This document shows, piece by piece, positions 5,815 through 12,067 of a DNA stretch of 12,067 bases. The position numbers and the translations under genes were made by a program. Numbering within the stretch: position 1 is the first letter of the stretch; each line of letters opens with the position of its first letter. The notes beneath the pieces are model-generated. The model was not told where the DNA came from. It searched no databases and saw nothing but the letters and a program-made list of their open reading frames with translations. The stretch comes from Solirubrobacterales bacterium (lineage in GTDB: Bacteria; Actinomycetota; Thermoleophilia; Solirubrobacterales; Solirubrobacteraceae), in assembly GCA_013696535.1 (NCBI GenBank), contig JACCYI010000117.1, positions 1-12,067 on the forward strand, read 5' to 3'.

Positions 5815-6462
5815 ATGTCATCCGGGCTCGTCCTGTCCGTAAACGTCGGCCGCCCTGCCGAATTGCGCACCCCGAAGCGCGTGGTGATGAGCTCCATCGT
5901 CAAGTATCCCGTCGCCGGCCAGGTCGCCGCTCGCGGCGTGAACCTCGATGGGGACGAGCAAGCCGACAAGGCCAACCACGGCGACTTCTCCAAGGCCGTG
6001 TATGCCTACGCTCGTGAAGACGCAGCCTGGTGGGAGGAGGTGATCGGGCGGCCGCTCGGGCCCGCTGCCTTCGGTGAGAACCTCACGGTCTCGGGGATGG
6101 ACCTCACCCAGGCCCGTGTCGGCGAACGCTGGCGCATCGGAACCGTCGAGTTGCGGGTCACCGGGCCACGTATCCCGTGCTTCAAGCTCGCGGCGGTCAT
6201 GGACGATCCGGGCTTCGTCCGCCGCTTTGCGCGGGCCGGCCGCCCGGGCGCCTATCTATCGATCGCACGAGCGGGAGAACTGAGCGCCGGTGACCGGATC
6301 GAGCCCCTCTCGCGGCCCGAACACGGGGTCACGGTCGGGATGGTGTCCACCGCCACCTTGCTCGATCCTTCGCTCCTCCCCGCGCTCGAAGCGGGGCGGG
6401 CGGACTTCACGCCTCAGCTGGCGGCCTGGGTGGAGAGGGGCTCTCGGACTTCGCGATTCTGA
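5815..6462 (+). CDS. MOSC domain-containing protein, YiiM-like
   Basis: A 215-residue soluble protein with one MOSC domain. MOSC proteins bind molybdenum cofactor or carry sulfur on a conserved cysteine; YiiM-type members reduce N-hydroxylated compounds. Seen here are the strand-rich N-terminus, GDEQADKANHGDFSKAVYAY (46-65, with H55), FGENLT (86-91), and the conserved cysteine in GPRIPCFKLA (C122). GDFSK replaces the more common GG-P/F-DK form. ATG 5815 gives the normal N-terminus and is preceded by a leaderless-type -10 box. The gene stands alone on the plus strand. Its last 56 bp overlap, antisense, the end of the FlaG-like gene. Whether it is a detoxifying reductase or a sulfur carrier cannot be decided from sequence. 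Confidence 0.93.
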   Translation: MSSGLVLSVNVGRPAELRTPKRVVMSSIVKYPVAGQVAARGVNLDGDEQADKANHGDFSKAVYAYAREDAAWWEEVIGRPLGPAAFGENLTVSGMDLTQARVGERWRIGTVELRVTGPRIPCFKLAAVMDDPGFVRRFARAGRPGAYLSIARAGELSAGDRIEPLSRPEHGVTVGMVSTATLLDPSLLPALEAGRADFTPQLAAWVERGSRTSRF

Positions 6463-6700
6463 GCACTTCGTCGAGGTCGGCGCCGTTGATGATGTCGAGC
6501 GCCCGGGCGGCGGGAATGGTGCCCAGGAGCCGACCTCCAAGGGTGCGCAACTCGACGACCACGCGACCGTCGGCATCGGAGGTGAAGTGAAGCTCGCGAT
6601 CCCGCGAAGCGAGCTCCAGGGCCCGCCGGTTCGCAAGCCCGATCTCCGCATGGAGAGCGGGCGGGAACGGCGGGGCGAGCGTGCCCCTGAACCGGGTCAC
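6407..6700 (-). CDS. FlaG-like flagellar protein
   Basis: A 97-residue protein. Residues 26-75 (RALELASRDRELHFTSDADG, then RVVVELRTLGG and LLGTIPAARALDIINGAD) follow the FlaG pattern: L-x-F-x-D then a G-VVV strand, a G turn, and IP-x3-AL near the end. FlaG proteins influence flagellar filament assembly or length. The usual acidic residue and TGEVIRQIP wording are degenerate here, so the call is moderate. The GTG at 6700 is chosen over an in-frame ATG at 6733 because a GGGAG ribosome site lies 8 nt before it. A FliA-type sigma gene sits upstream on the same strand, which supports a motility role. The last 56 bp overlap the MOSC gene antisense, giving the Ser/Pro-rich C-terminus SESPSPPRPPAEA. 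Confidence 0.6.
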   Translation of the reverse strand: MTRFRGTLAPPFPPALHAEIGLANRRALELASRDRELHFTSDADGRVVVELRTLGGRLLGTIPAARALDIINGADLDEVLRIAKSESPSPPRPPAEA

Positions 6701-6706
6701 CGCAGT

Positions 6707-6713
6707 ATCTCCC
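6707..6713 (-). promoter_or_regulatory. Ribosome binding site deciding the FlaG-like GTG start
   Basis: GGGAGAT on the minus strand, with GGGAG ending 8 nt before GTG 6700. It is well placed for this start and not for the upstream ATG 6733. Confidence 0.6.
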
Positions 6714-6851
6714 GGCTGGATTCGCCGGCGCACTCGGGCATGGCGCCGGCGCGGGGAGCGTCACGATCGAGAGGGGGTTGTGAGCGACTGATCCTCATCC
6801 CCCTCATCGTCGGACACTCAGGTCCGAACTTGACGGCTTGGGTCCGCCTTG

Positions 6852-7673
6852 TCAGCCAACTGCCGAGAACAGCCCAGCGTCGTCGCACAGCTGTGACCTG
6901 AGGGTGCGCTTGAGCTGCGAGTGGATCTGACAGACGCGGCTCTCCGAGACTCCAAGGATCGTGCCGATCTCACGGAGGGTCAGGTTCTTGACGTAGAGGA
7001 GGACGGCCACCTCCCGATCGCGCCGGGGCAGGCGCTCGAAAGCCTCACGGAACTGATCCTTGGCCTCACTGGTCGCCGCGGCGGTCTCCGGATCATCCCG
7101 GGCATGACACCCCGCGATCGTGTCGAGGCGCTCGACCGTGGTCTCCTCGTCGGAGATGACCAGCGTGTTGAGCGACGTGACGTCTGACACCGCAATGTCG
7201 TCCTCGTGGCGGCGCAGCTCCGTGACCGTGATGCTCAAGGAATCCGCAAGCTCCTCGCGGCTCGGCCGACGTCCGTGGACTCCGCTGAACTGCTCGCGGG
7301 CCCTGGCGATGTCCCGCTCCCAGCGGCGCAGAGAGCGTGGTGCCCAGTCCTGGCGCCGCAGCTCGTCGAGGACGGCACCGTGGATCCGGGTCCACGCGAA
7401 CTGCTCGAGGGTCGCGCCCTTGACGGGGTCGAAGCGATCGATGGACGCGATGAGCGCTTCGAGGCCGCAGGAGATGAAGTCCTCCACCTCGCAGCGGGCC
7501 GGGAGCTCACGGACCTTCTTGAAGACGATGTACTTCACGAGTGGTGCGTACGTCATGACGAGCCGGTTCCGAACCTTCAAATCACCGGTCGCCTTGTACT
7601 CGCGCCACAGAGCGAGGGCCTCGTCCGAGGCGACCTTGCGCTTCTGTTGGACAGCTGTGGAAGGGGCACTCAT
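6852..7673 (-). CDS. fliA: RNA polymerase sigma factor of the FliA/WhiG (sigma-28) type
   Basis: A 273-residue sigma-70 family factor that directs RNA polymerase to flagellar/motility promoters in most bacteria, or sporulation genes in Streptomyces (WhiG). Region 2 spans about 30-112: RNRLVMTYAPLVKYIVFKKV, VEDFISCGLEALIASIDRFD and GAVLDELRRQDWAPRS, the last being typical of FliA/WhiG. Region 3 follows with RRPSREELADSLSITVTELR. Region 4 ends with the helix-turn-helix LTLREIGTILGVSESRVCQI (231-250). ATG 7673 is preceded by AGGAG at 7686-7690, 12 nt away, so this gene uses a leader. The nearby FlaG-like gene, 151 bp downstream on the same strand, favours a flagellar role. FliA versus WhiG naming rests on that context. 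No anti-sigma gene (flgM) is visible in the window. Confidence 0.9.
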   Translation of the reverse strand: MSAPSTAVQQKRKVASDEALALWREYKATGDLKVRNRLVMTYAPLVKYIVFKKVRELPARCEVEDFISCGLEALIASIDRFDPVKGATLEQFAWTRIHGAVLDELRRQDWAPRSLRRWERDIARAREQFSGVHGRRPSREELADSLSITVTELRRHEDDIAVSDVTSLNTLVISDEETTVERLDTIAGCHARDDPETAAATSEAKDQFREAFERLPRRDREVAVLLYVKNLTLREIGTILGVSESRVCQIHSQLKRTLRSQLCDDAGLFSAVG

Positions 7674-7690
7674 ATCGGTGTTGAACTCCT

Positions 7691-7923
7691 AAGCGGAAGG
7701 AAGCCGGACATGGGCTGTATCGGCGCCCCACGAGGCGACTCCATCACCCGAACGGGGTAATCCCGGAGTAGTACAGACGTCCAGACGGTCCTAAGGCGTA
7801 CCCGGCGACTCTGTTCAGGGCGAATCCCCCGAAGCGCGAGCCGGTACGTCGGGGTCTGCGTGTCGGAGTGCGTTCGGTACCGCGAGAATCGAGCGCGAGG
7901 CGGTCAGCGGCGGGTGCTGAGAG
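7691..7923 (-). other. Upstream region of fliA with a sigma-28-like -10 motif
   Basis: About 230 bp without a convincing gene between fliA and the 61-residue gene. On the minus strand GCCGATA (7724 to 7718) matches the core of the sigma-28 -10 consensus, which would fit autoregulation, but 15 nt further upstream reads TGGA rather than TAAA, so the promoter is only suggestive. On the plus strand around 7770-7790 a short near-repeat of CAGACG occurs twice. No riboswitch or tRNA was recognised. Confidence 0.3.
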
Positions 7924-8109
7924 TCAGGGGCGGGTGCGCAGGAACCGGTCCGTGGGCACCTGCGGACTCTTCGATGCGGCGCGGAGCACCCAGCGGCGCT
8001 GCTCGGCGGCGAGTGCGCGGGCAGACCGTGCCTGGCGGCGGATCCAGTCGCGATCGTCCGCGCTCAGCTTGCCGGCCGATGGAGTCGGGGTGGCGACGTG
8101 ATCGGACAT
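7924..8109 (-). CDS. Small basic protein, unknown function
   Basis: A 61-residue protein starting MSDHVATPTPSAGKLSADDR and continuing with a basic amphipathic helix (DWIRRQARSARALAAEQRRW) and an Arg-rich tail ending FLRTRP. No membrane segment or cysteine is present, and I recognise no family. ATG 8109 is favoured because AGAGAGG lies 7 nt upstream as a ribosome site, whereas the extra in-frame residues before it are unsupported. It is upstream of fliA on the same strand, with about 250 bp between them, so co-transcription is possible but not shown. The basic, helical character could suit nucleic-acid or acidic-protein binding, which is inference. Confidence 0.6.
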   Translation of the reverse strand: MSDHVATPTPSAGKLSADDRDWIRRQARSARALAAEQRRWVLRAASKSPQVPTDRFLRTRP

Positions 8110-8153
8110 CCTCGGACCTCTCTCTCGAAGTGCCTCGGCCGGGCTTGGGCCGA

Positions 8154-8270
8154 TTAGCGCTTGGTGCGGACGGGCTCGTCGCAAGCGATGTGCTCCGCCT
8201 CGGCCGCTGTCAGGCAGCTTACCCGGCAGCCGCGCAAATGGCTACCCCCCGGCGCAAGCTCAAGGGCCAT
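8154..8270 (-). CDS. Possible 38-residue cysteine-containing ORF
   Basis: ATG 8270, with GGGAG 4 nt upstream, opens a frame beginning MALELAPGGSHLRGC with three cysteines (C15, C19, C30) and a polar end DEPVRTKR before TAA. It lies 44 bp upstream of the 61-residue gene on the same strand, so it could be the first gene of that transcript. No family is recognised and the ORF is short enough to be chance. A TTG at 8237 is an alternative start. Confidence 0.25.
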   Translation of the reverse strand: MALELAPGGSHLRGCRVSCLTAAEAEHIACDEPVRTKR

Positions 8271-8308
8271 CCGACTCCCGGGCCAGTTCGCCGACCGGTG
8301 CCGGCGGG

Positions 8309-8314
8309 TAACTC
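8309..8314 (+). promoter_or_regulatory. Weak -10-like box before the small membrane protein
   Basis: TAACTC lies 6 nt before ATG 8321, close to the leaderless spacing seen elsewhere, but it lacks the final T of TANNNT. No Shine-Dalgarno precedes the ATG, which fits a leaderless start. Confidence 0.25.
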
Positions 8315-8320
8315 GTATGG

Positions 8321-8872
8321 ATGCCCTCTCCGACCTCCCTCCTTCGACGCACCCCACTCGTTGCAGTGGGCAAGATGGCCGGCAGGCTGCTTCCCCGGCG
8401 ACCCGGAGCGAGGCCGAAGCGCGTCATCACCACCCAGCGAGCCGCTGTGTTCGGCGGGGTCATCGCCGGCGCCGCCGGCTTCCTCCTGCGTCGCAGGGGC
8501 CGTGACGCACCGCGGAGCGGGGCGGGCTCCCCCGGCGGGGCAGGCTTCCCTGGTGGGTCCCCCGGGGTCGCGAACTACGACACCGGCGGCCCACCCTCCA
8601 ACACCGCTACGCCGGTTCAGGTGGTCGACGCTTCCGCCGAGCCACTGGGGATAGACGAGGACGCGGAGGTCGAGGCGGCGGCCGCGGAGGCGGCGAACAT
8701 CGGTGGGCCGGAGATCGACTATGCGAACGCGGAGCCCGATATGGCGGCCGGTGACGCCCAGGTGCAGCCGATCGGGGAGACCATCGATCAGGCCGGCGAT
8801 CCGAGCGTCGGCGAGAGGCCGGACCCGGCCAAGCCGCCCAGCGGGGGGCCGGCGGCGGACGAGGGTCTTTGA
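8321..8872 (+). CDS. Small single-pass membrane protein with acidic disordered tail
   Basis: A 183-residue protein of unknown function. Residues 1-37 are basic (LLRRTPLVAVGK, RRPGARPKR), 41-56 form one hydrophobic segment (AAVFGGVIAGAAGFLL) followed directly by RRRGR, then comes a Gly/Pro-rich linker (67-85) and a long acidic Ala/Glu/Asp/Pro tail (about 100-183) that is probably disordered. Flanking basic residues make the topology uncertain. ATG 8321 is the furthest supported start; an in-frame ATG at residue 19 (MAGRLLPRRPG) would keep the membrane segment. The stop forms TTGA with the start of uvsE, so the two genes are probably translated together. No known domain is recognised, and any link to DNA repair is positional only. 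Confidence 0.7.
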   Translation: MPSPTSLLRRTPLVAVGKMAGRLLPRRPGARPKRVITTQRAAVFGGVIAGAAGFLLRRRGRDAPRSGAGSPGGAGFPGGSPGVANYDTGGPPSNTATPVQVVDASAEPLGIDEDAEVEAAAAEAANIGGPEIDYANAEPDMAAGDAQVQPIGETIDQAGDPSVGERPDPAKPPSGGPAADEGL

Positions 8873-9876
8873 AGCTCGGCTTCGCGGTGAAGGTCCTCGG
8901 AGGAGGAGGGCTTCCGACCCACGACGCACGGCGCTGGCAGTCGGGCCCGCATCTGCGGTGGTCGATCGAGGCGCTGCACGGTGTCTTTGACTACCTCGAG
9001 CGGGCGGGCATCGGGATGTACCGGATGACAGCGTCGCTGGCGCCCTACGCGACGCACCCGGATCACCCCCAGTTCCATGCCCAGGTCGCGGAGTGCGCCG
9101 ATGACCTGGGCGAGCTCGGAGCGCGTGCCAAGGCCGGCGGATTGCGACTCTCGACCCATCCCGGCCAGTACATCGTGCTCAACTCAGAAGACGAGGCCAT
9201 CCGGGAATCGGCCGTTCGCGATCTCGAGCTCCAGGGCGAGCTGTTCGAAGCCATGGGCATCGGGCCGGAGGGGATAGTGGTCGTCCACGTCGGCGGTGCG
9301 GCAGGCGGCCATGCGGCGGCCATGGCCCGCTTCGAGCGCGGCCTCGAGCGCCTGTCGGAGCGGGCCCGGGCACGCCTTGCCATCGAGAACGACGATCGGA
9401 CCTTCAGCCTCTGTCACGTATTGGAGCTTCATCGGCGCACGGGCCTGAAGGTCGTCTGGGACATCCTGCACCATCACTGCAACGACCCTGACGGCATCGC
9501 AGACCGCGATGCGCTCACGTTCGCGCTCGCGACGTGGCCCGCAGGTGTGCGGCCCAAGATCCACTACTCCACCCCGAAGACGGCGATTGAGGAACGCAGG
9601 AAGAAGGTCGGCCGCCGCGTGGAGCGCTCATGGGTCCTGCCGCAGCTGCGCGCACACGCCGACATGATCGATCCGATCGCCTTCGAGCACTTCATCCGCG
9701 AGACGGCGGCCGGGCTCGAAGTCGACGTCATGCTCGAAGCCAAGGCCAAGGATCTGGCGCTGCTCCGCCTGCGCGAGCAGCTCGCGGCTCGAGGCCTGGA
9801 CATTGGATCGGTAGCGGGCGAGACCGGAACGGGCGCGGAGACTCGTGTGTGCCCGGACGTCAACTCCGGCGGGTGA
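8869..9876 (+). CDS. uvsE: UV DNA damage endonuclease UvsE (UVDE)
   Basis: A 335-residue TIM-barrel, metal-dependent endonuclease that nicks DNA 5' of UV photoproducts and some other lesions, starting an alternative excision repair route. The family pattern is complete: LGFAVKVLGGGG and RRWQSGPHL near the start, MYRMTASLAPYATHPDHPQF (50-69), STHPGQYIVLNS (95-106), VVVHVGG (137-143), AIENDD (171-176), DILHHHCN (198-205), KIHYSTPK (230-237) and VMLEAKAKD (287-295). The metal-ligand residues visible include H70, H97, H140, E173, D198, H201, H232 and E290; K230 aligns with the modified lysine described in Thermus. The start is TTG 8869, overlapping the previous stop by 4 bp; a longer frame does not exist. 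The C-terminal 25 residues (GSVAGETGTGAETR onward) extend past the usual end and look flexible. Convergent with the DsbA-family gene, 50 bp apart. Confidence 0.95.
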   Translation: MKLGFAVKVLGGGGLPTHDARRWQSGPHLRWSIEALHGVFDYLERAGIGMYRMTASLAPYATHPDHPQFHAQVAECADDLGELGARAKAGGLRLSTHPGQYIVLNSEDEAIRESAVRDLELQGELFEAMGIGPEGIVVVHVGGAAGGHAAAMARFERGLERLSERARARLAIENDDRTFSLCHVLELHRRTGLKVVWDILHHHCNDPDGIADRDALTFALATWPAGVRPKIHYSTPKTAIEERRKKVGRRVERSWVLPQLRAHADMIDPIAFEHFIRETAAGLEVDVMLEAKAKDLALLRLREQLAARGLDIGSVAGETGTGAETRVCPDVNSGG

Positions 9877-9926
9877 GGACGCGGGCGGGCGGACTCGGCG
9901 GCAGCCCCCCTCACGGAGACTTCACC

Positions 9927-10730
9927 TCAAGCGGCCAATCGCCATAGCTCTCCTCCCAGGACCCGGTGGGGCGTCACCCGCCACTCGAGCGCGAGGCGCC
10001 ACAGCTCCGCACTGGCCCGGGGACCCGGCAGGAAGCAGGCCGCGGCGATCTCGGGCGTCGCCATCGAGCCGAAGCGCCGTAGCGCTTCTTCGACCGACGG
10101 GGCTGCGGAGCCGGTGGGAGCAGCACCCGCAAGCATCACGGCCTCTCGGATGCGCTCGTAGGGCTGCGGTCCTTCCAACGCATGGAGGACGTCGTCCGGG
10201 CCGCGGAGATGCAGGGTCGGAAGCGGCACACGAGCGCCCGCTTCCCCGGCGGCCTTCGCCCGCTCGAGGTCGGCGCCCAGTGCTTCGACGATGGCGTTGG
10301 ACCCGAACGCGACCCGCAGGAGGTCGAGCCGCAGGGCGGGTTGGGTTTCACGTGCAACGTCGAGGAGTGCGTCGCCGCGATCGAGGCGCCGCCGCTCGAC
10401 CATGATCGCCTCACGCAGCCGACGGAGGAACGGCCCCGGATCGCCCTGCTCGGCCGCCGCCTTGACGGCGAGGCCCGCGGGATGGGTGGCCGCCGGCGGG
10501 TCCTCGAGCAGCCCGCGCGGATCGACGGGCATGCCTGACGCGGCGGCGGCGTTCAGCCAGTCGGAGGCGAAGGCGACCCGGTCCTCGAGGGCCTGCGCCA
10601 TTCCGCCGATGACGTAGGTGATCCCTACTTCATCGGCGAACTCAACGGCGAGACGGCGGAGCATCGGTTCCGCTCCCCACGACCAGGGGCAGTAAGGATC
10701 CGTGAAGTACGTGATGTCGACCCGGGGCAC
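9927..10730 (-). CDS. DsbA-family thioredoxin-fold protein (PF13743/SpxH-FrnE-like)
   Basis: A 267-residue cytoplasmic-type protein (no signal peptide) with the family opening VDITYFTDPYCPWSWGAEP and VIGGMAQAL. The redox site is CPWS (C14), with only the first cysteine kept, so it cannot be a dithiol oxidase in the usual sense; it may act as a monothiol isomerase, glutathione-type enzyme or adaptor like SpxH. A cis-proline stretch VPLPTLHLRG occurs about residue 170. GTG 10730 is preferred over the TTG at 10739 because TATTTT ends 7 nt before the GTG and overlaps the TTG. The C-terminal part (SVEEALRRFGSMATPEIAAA) looks like a helix-turn-helix-like helical region, possibly binding. It is divergent from the kinase gene with 24 bp between start codons. 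Substrate unknown. Confidence 0.88.
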   Translation of the reverse strand: MPRVDITYFTDPYCPWSWGAEPMLRRLAVEFADEVGITYVIGGMAQALEDRVAFASDWLNAAAASGMPVDPRGLLEDPPAATHPAGLAVKAAAEQGDPGPFLRRLREAIMVERRRLDRGDALLDVARETQPALRLDLLRVAFGSNAIVEALGADLERAKAAGEAGARVPLPTLHLRGPDDVLHALEGPQPYERIREAVMLAGAAPTGSAAPSVEEALRRFGSMATPEIAAACFLPGPRASAELWRLALEWRVTPHRVLGGELWRLAA

Positions 10731-10737
10731 TTGCAGC

Positions 10738-10747
10738 AAAATAGGGC
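10738..10747. promoter_or_regulatory. Candidate two-way -10 element between the DsbA-family and kinase genes
   Basis: AAAATAGGGC holds TATTTT on the minus strand (10743 to 10738, matching TANNNT) and TAGGGC on the plus strand (10742-10747, lacking the last T). They share the TA at 10742-10743. Each TA begins 13 nt from its own start codon (GTG 10730; ATG 10755), leaving exactly 7 nt between hexamer and start on both sides. Both messages would be leaderless. Confidence 0.5.
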
Positions 10748-10754
10748 TTCACCT

Positions 10755-12067
10755 ATGAGCACGCTCGTCGGAATGAGGCTCAACGGCCGGTACCGGCTCG
10801 ACGCGCAGGTCGGCGCCGGCGGCATGTCGACGGTCTATCGCGCCTTCGACGCCACGCTCGAGCGCCCCGTGGCGATCAAGCTCATGCACCGCGAGATCGC
10901 GCGCGACTCCGATCAGCTCGAGCGCTTCCGGCGCGAGGCCCGGGCGGTCGCCCAGCTCTCCCATCCCTACATCGTGGGGGTCATCGACGCCGGGGAGGAC
11001 GAGGGGCGTCCCTACATCGTCTTCGAGTTCATCGCGGGAGAGACGCTCAAGGAGCGCATCCGCCGCCAGGAGCGGCTTCCGATCGAAGAGGCGATCGCCT
11101 ACGCGATCGAGATAGCGACGGCGCTCGGCGCCGCTCATGCGCGCAACATCGTCCACCGCGACTTCAAGCCCCAGAACGTCATGATCGACGAGGAGGGCTC
11201 GGCCAAGGTCACCGACTTCGGGATCGCCCGCTCACTTGACGACGACGGCTTGACCGCGGACGGGCGCGTTCTCGGGACGACGGACTACGTCTCGCCTGAG
11301 CAGGCGCTCGGCCACCTCGTCAACGGCCAATCCGATCTCTACTCCCTCGGCGTCGTGCTCTACGAGATGCTGGTCGGCGACGTTCCCTTCAACGGCGAGA
11401 GCCAGGTGGCGGTCGCGATGAAGCACGTCCGGGAGGAGCTGCCCGACGTGCAGCGGCGCCGCCCTGAGGTCTCCGCCACGCTCGCGGCGATCGTCGAGCG
11501 CATGACCGACAAGGACCTCACCCGGCGCTATCCCGACGCCGTCACGGTGGTCTCCGAGCTCGAGAACGCGCTGGCCATCGAAGCCGCCCGCTCGGGAGAA
11601 ACGACGGGAGAGGCCACGGCCGTCCTCCGGACGCTGCCCGAGTCGACCAAGCGCCGGCTGCCGCTGCGGATGAGATGGCACATTCCGCTGCTCGGTCTCG
11701 TAGCCCTCGTGCTCGCCGGAGCCGCGGTCATCGCGTTCCTGGCCAGAGAGGCACGTGACAACACCACGCGGGGAACGGGGGTCGGGAACGTGGATCCCCC
11801 GCCCAATACGAAGGCGGTGTCCGTGCGCAGGTCCTCGGCAACGGACTTCGACCCGCTTGGAGACGACGAGGAGCACTCACCCGCCGCGCCGCTCGCGGTC
11901 GACAAGGACCCGAAGACCGCGTGGGACACGGAGACCTACAACTCGGGCGACCTGCAGAAGGACGGGGTCGGGCTGTACGTCGACGCGGGCTCGGCCGTCA
12001 AGGTACGGCGGCTCGACATGGTCACCGCCACGCCGGGCTTCACGGCCTCGGTGTACGCGGCCAACGA
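10755..12067 (+). CDS. PknB-type Ser/Thr protein kinase with outer discoidin-like domain (3' end outside window)
   Basis: The visible 437 residues cover a complete Hanks-type kinase and the start of an outer domain. The kinase has the glycine loop VGAGGMSTVY (19-28), invariant K42 in VAIK, helix-C E61, the catalytic loop HRDFKPQN (134-141), DFG (154-156) and SPE in place of APE (180-182). A juxtamembrane linker (about 275-305) is followed by a transmembrane helix (310-330) and a Pro-rich linker. The outer part, VDKDPKTAWDTETYNSGDLQ then GVGLYVDAGSAVKVRRLDMV, resembles the galactose-binding/discoidin fold found in outer domains of some actinobacterial kinases and MviN. It should sense an envelope ligand and phosphorylate cell-wall or regulatory targets. 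ATG 10755 has a leaderless-type -10 box, and the ORF is open to the window edge. The ligand is unknown. Confidence 0.96.
   Translation, partial: MSTLVGMRLNGRYRLDAQVGAGGMSTVYRAFDATLERPVAIKLMHREIARDSDQLERFRREARAVAQLSHPYIVGVIDAGEDEGRPYIVFEFIAGETLKERIRRQERLPIEEAIAYAIEIATALGAAHARNIVHRDFKPQNVMIDEEGSAKVTDFGIARSLDDDGLTADGRVLGTTDYVSPEQALGHLVNGQSDLYSLGVVLYEMLVGDVPFNGESQVAVAMKHVREELPDVQRRRPEVSATLAAIVERMTDKDLTRRYPDAVTVVSELENALAIEAARSGETTGEATAVLRTLPESTKRRLPLRMRWHIPLLGLVALVLAGAAVIAFLAREARDNTTRGTGVGNVDPPPNTKAVSVRRSSATDFDPLGDDEEHSPAAPLAVDKDPKTAWDTETYNSGDLQKDGVGLYVDAGSAVKVRRLDMVTATPGFTASVYAAN

Noticed and set aside
7120..7760. Plus-strand open frames over fliA
   Set aside because: They are antisense to a complete sigma factor, with no motif.
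7740..7900. tRNA or riboswitch in the fliA upstream region
   Set aside because: No cloverleaf, T-loop with matching acceptor stem, or known riboswitch core could be assembled by eye.
8219..8929. Minus-strand 236-codon frame opposite the membrane protein
   Set aside because: It is Arg/Gly-rich with no motif; the plus-strand gene has a membrane segment and a coupled junction with uvsE.
9877..9926. Terminator between uvsE and the DsbA-family gene
   Set aside because: No stable hairpin followed by a T-run is visible in either direction.
11232..11876. Minus-strand open frame within the kinase gene
   Set aside because: It is a shadow of a kinase with all catalytic motifs.

Overview
The window is high-GC, densely packed bacterial DNA with short or overlapping gene junctions, frequent GTG and TTG starts, and several starts that look leaderless: a TANNNT -10 hexamer sits about 7 nt before the start codon with no Shine-Dalgarno. 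This suggests a high-GC actinobacterium. A flagellar-type sigma factor, an archaeal-looking purM and a PknB-type kinase would fit a Thermoleophilia/Solirubrobacterales-like lineage, but that placement is inference.

Left block (1-5021), cell surface and carrier lipid. A minus-strand operon (sugar aminotransferase, then a DUF354 glycosyltransferase-like gene that leaves the window) is divergent from a plus-strand operon: DedA-family membrane protein, undecaprenyl-diphosphatase UppP, a tiny ORF, PurM, and a GalE-like NAD-dependent epimerase. A single 10-bp element in the 30-bp gap looks like a two-way -10 promoter. DedA and UppP overlap by 17 bp and together could regenerate cytoplasm-facing undecaprenyl phosphate.

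Middle (5028-8109). Two small charged minus-strand proteins have leaderless-type promoters, one next to a perfect 15-bp palindrome. A MOSC-domain protein follows on the plus strand; its 3' end overlaps a minus-strand FlaG-like gene by 56 bp. Upstream of that lie a FliA/WhiG-type sigma factor and a 61-residue unknown. A C-rich stretch with no confident gene separates the small proteins from the MOSC gene.

Right block (8154-12067). A possible 38-residue ORF (minus) is followed by a plus-strand pair, a small single-pass membrane protein overlapping a UV damage endonuclease (UvsE) through TTGA. A DsbA-family (PF13743-like) thioredoxin-fold protein is divergent from a PknB-type Ser/Thr kinase with a transmembrane helix and a discoidin-like outer domain cut by the window edge. 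Their 24-bp gap has a second symmetric two-way -10 element.

No CRISPR array, transposase, integrase, rRNA or tRNA was seen. The most interesting signals are the two symmetric divergent promoters, the recurring leaderless start architecture, and the DedA-UppP gene pair.
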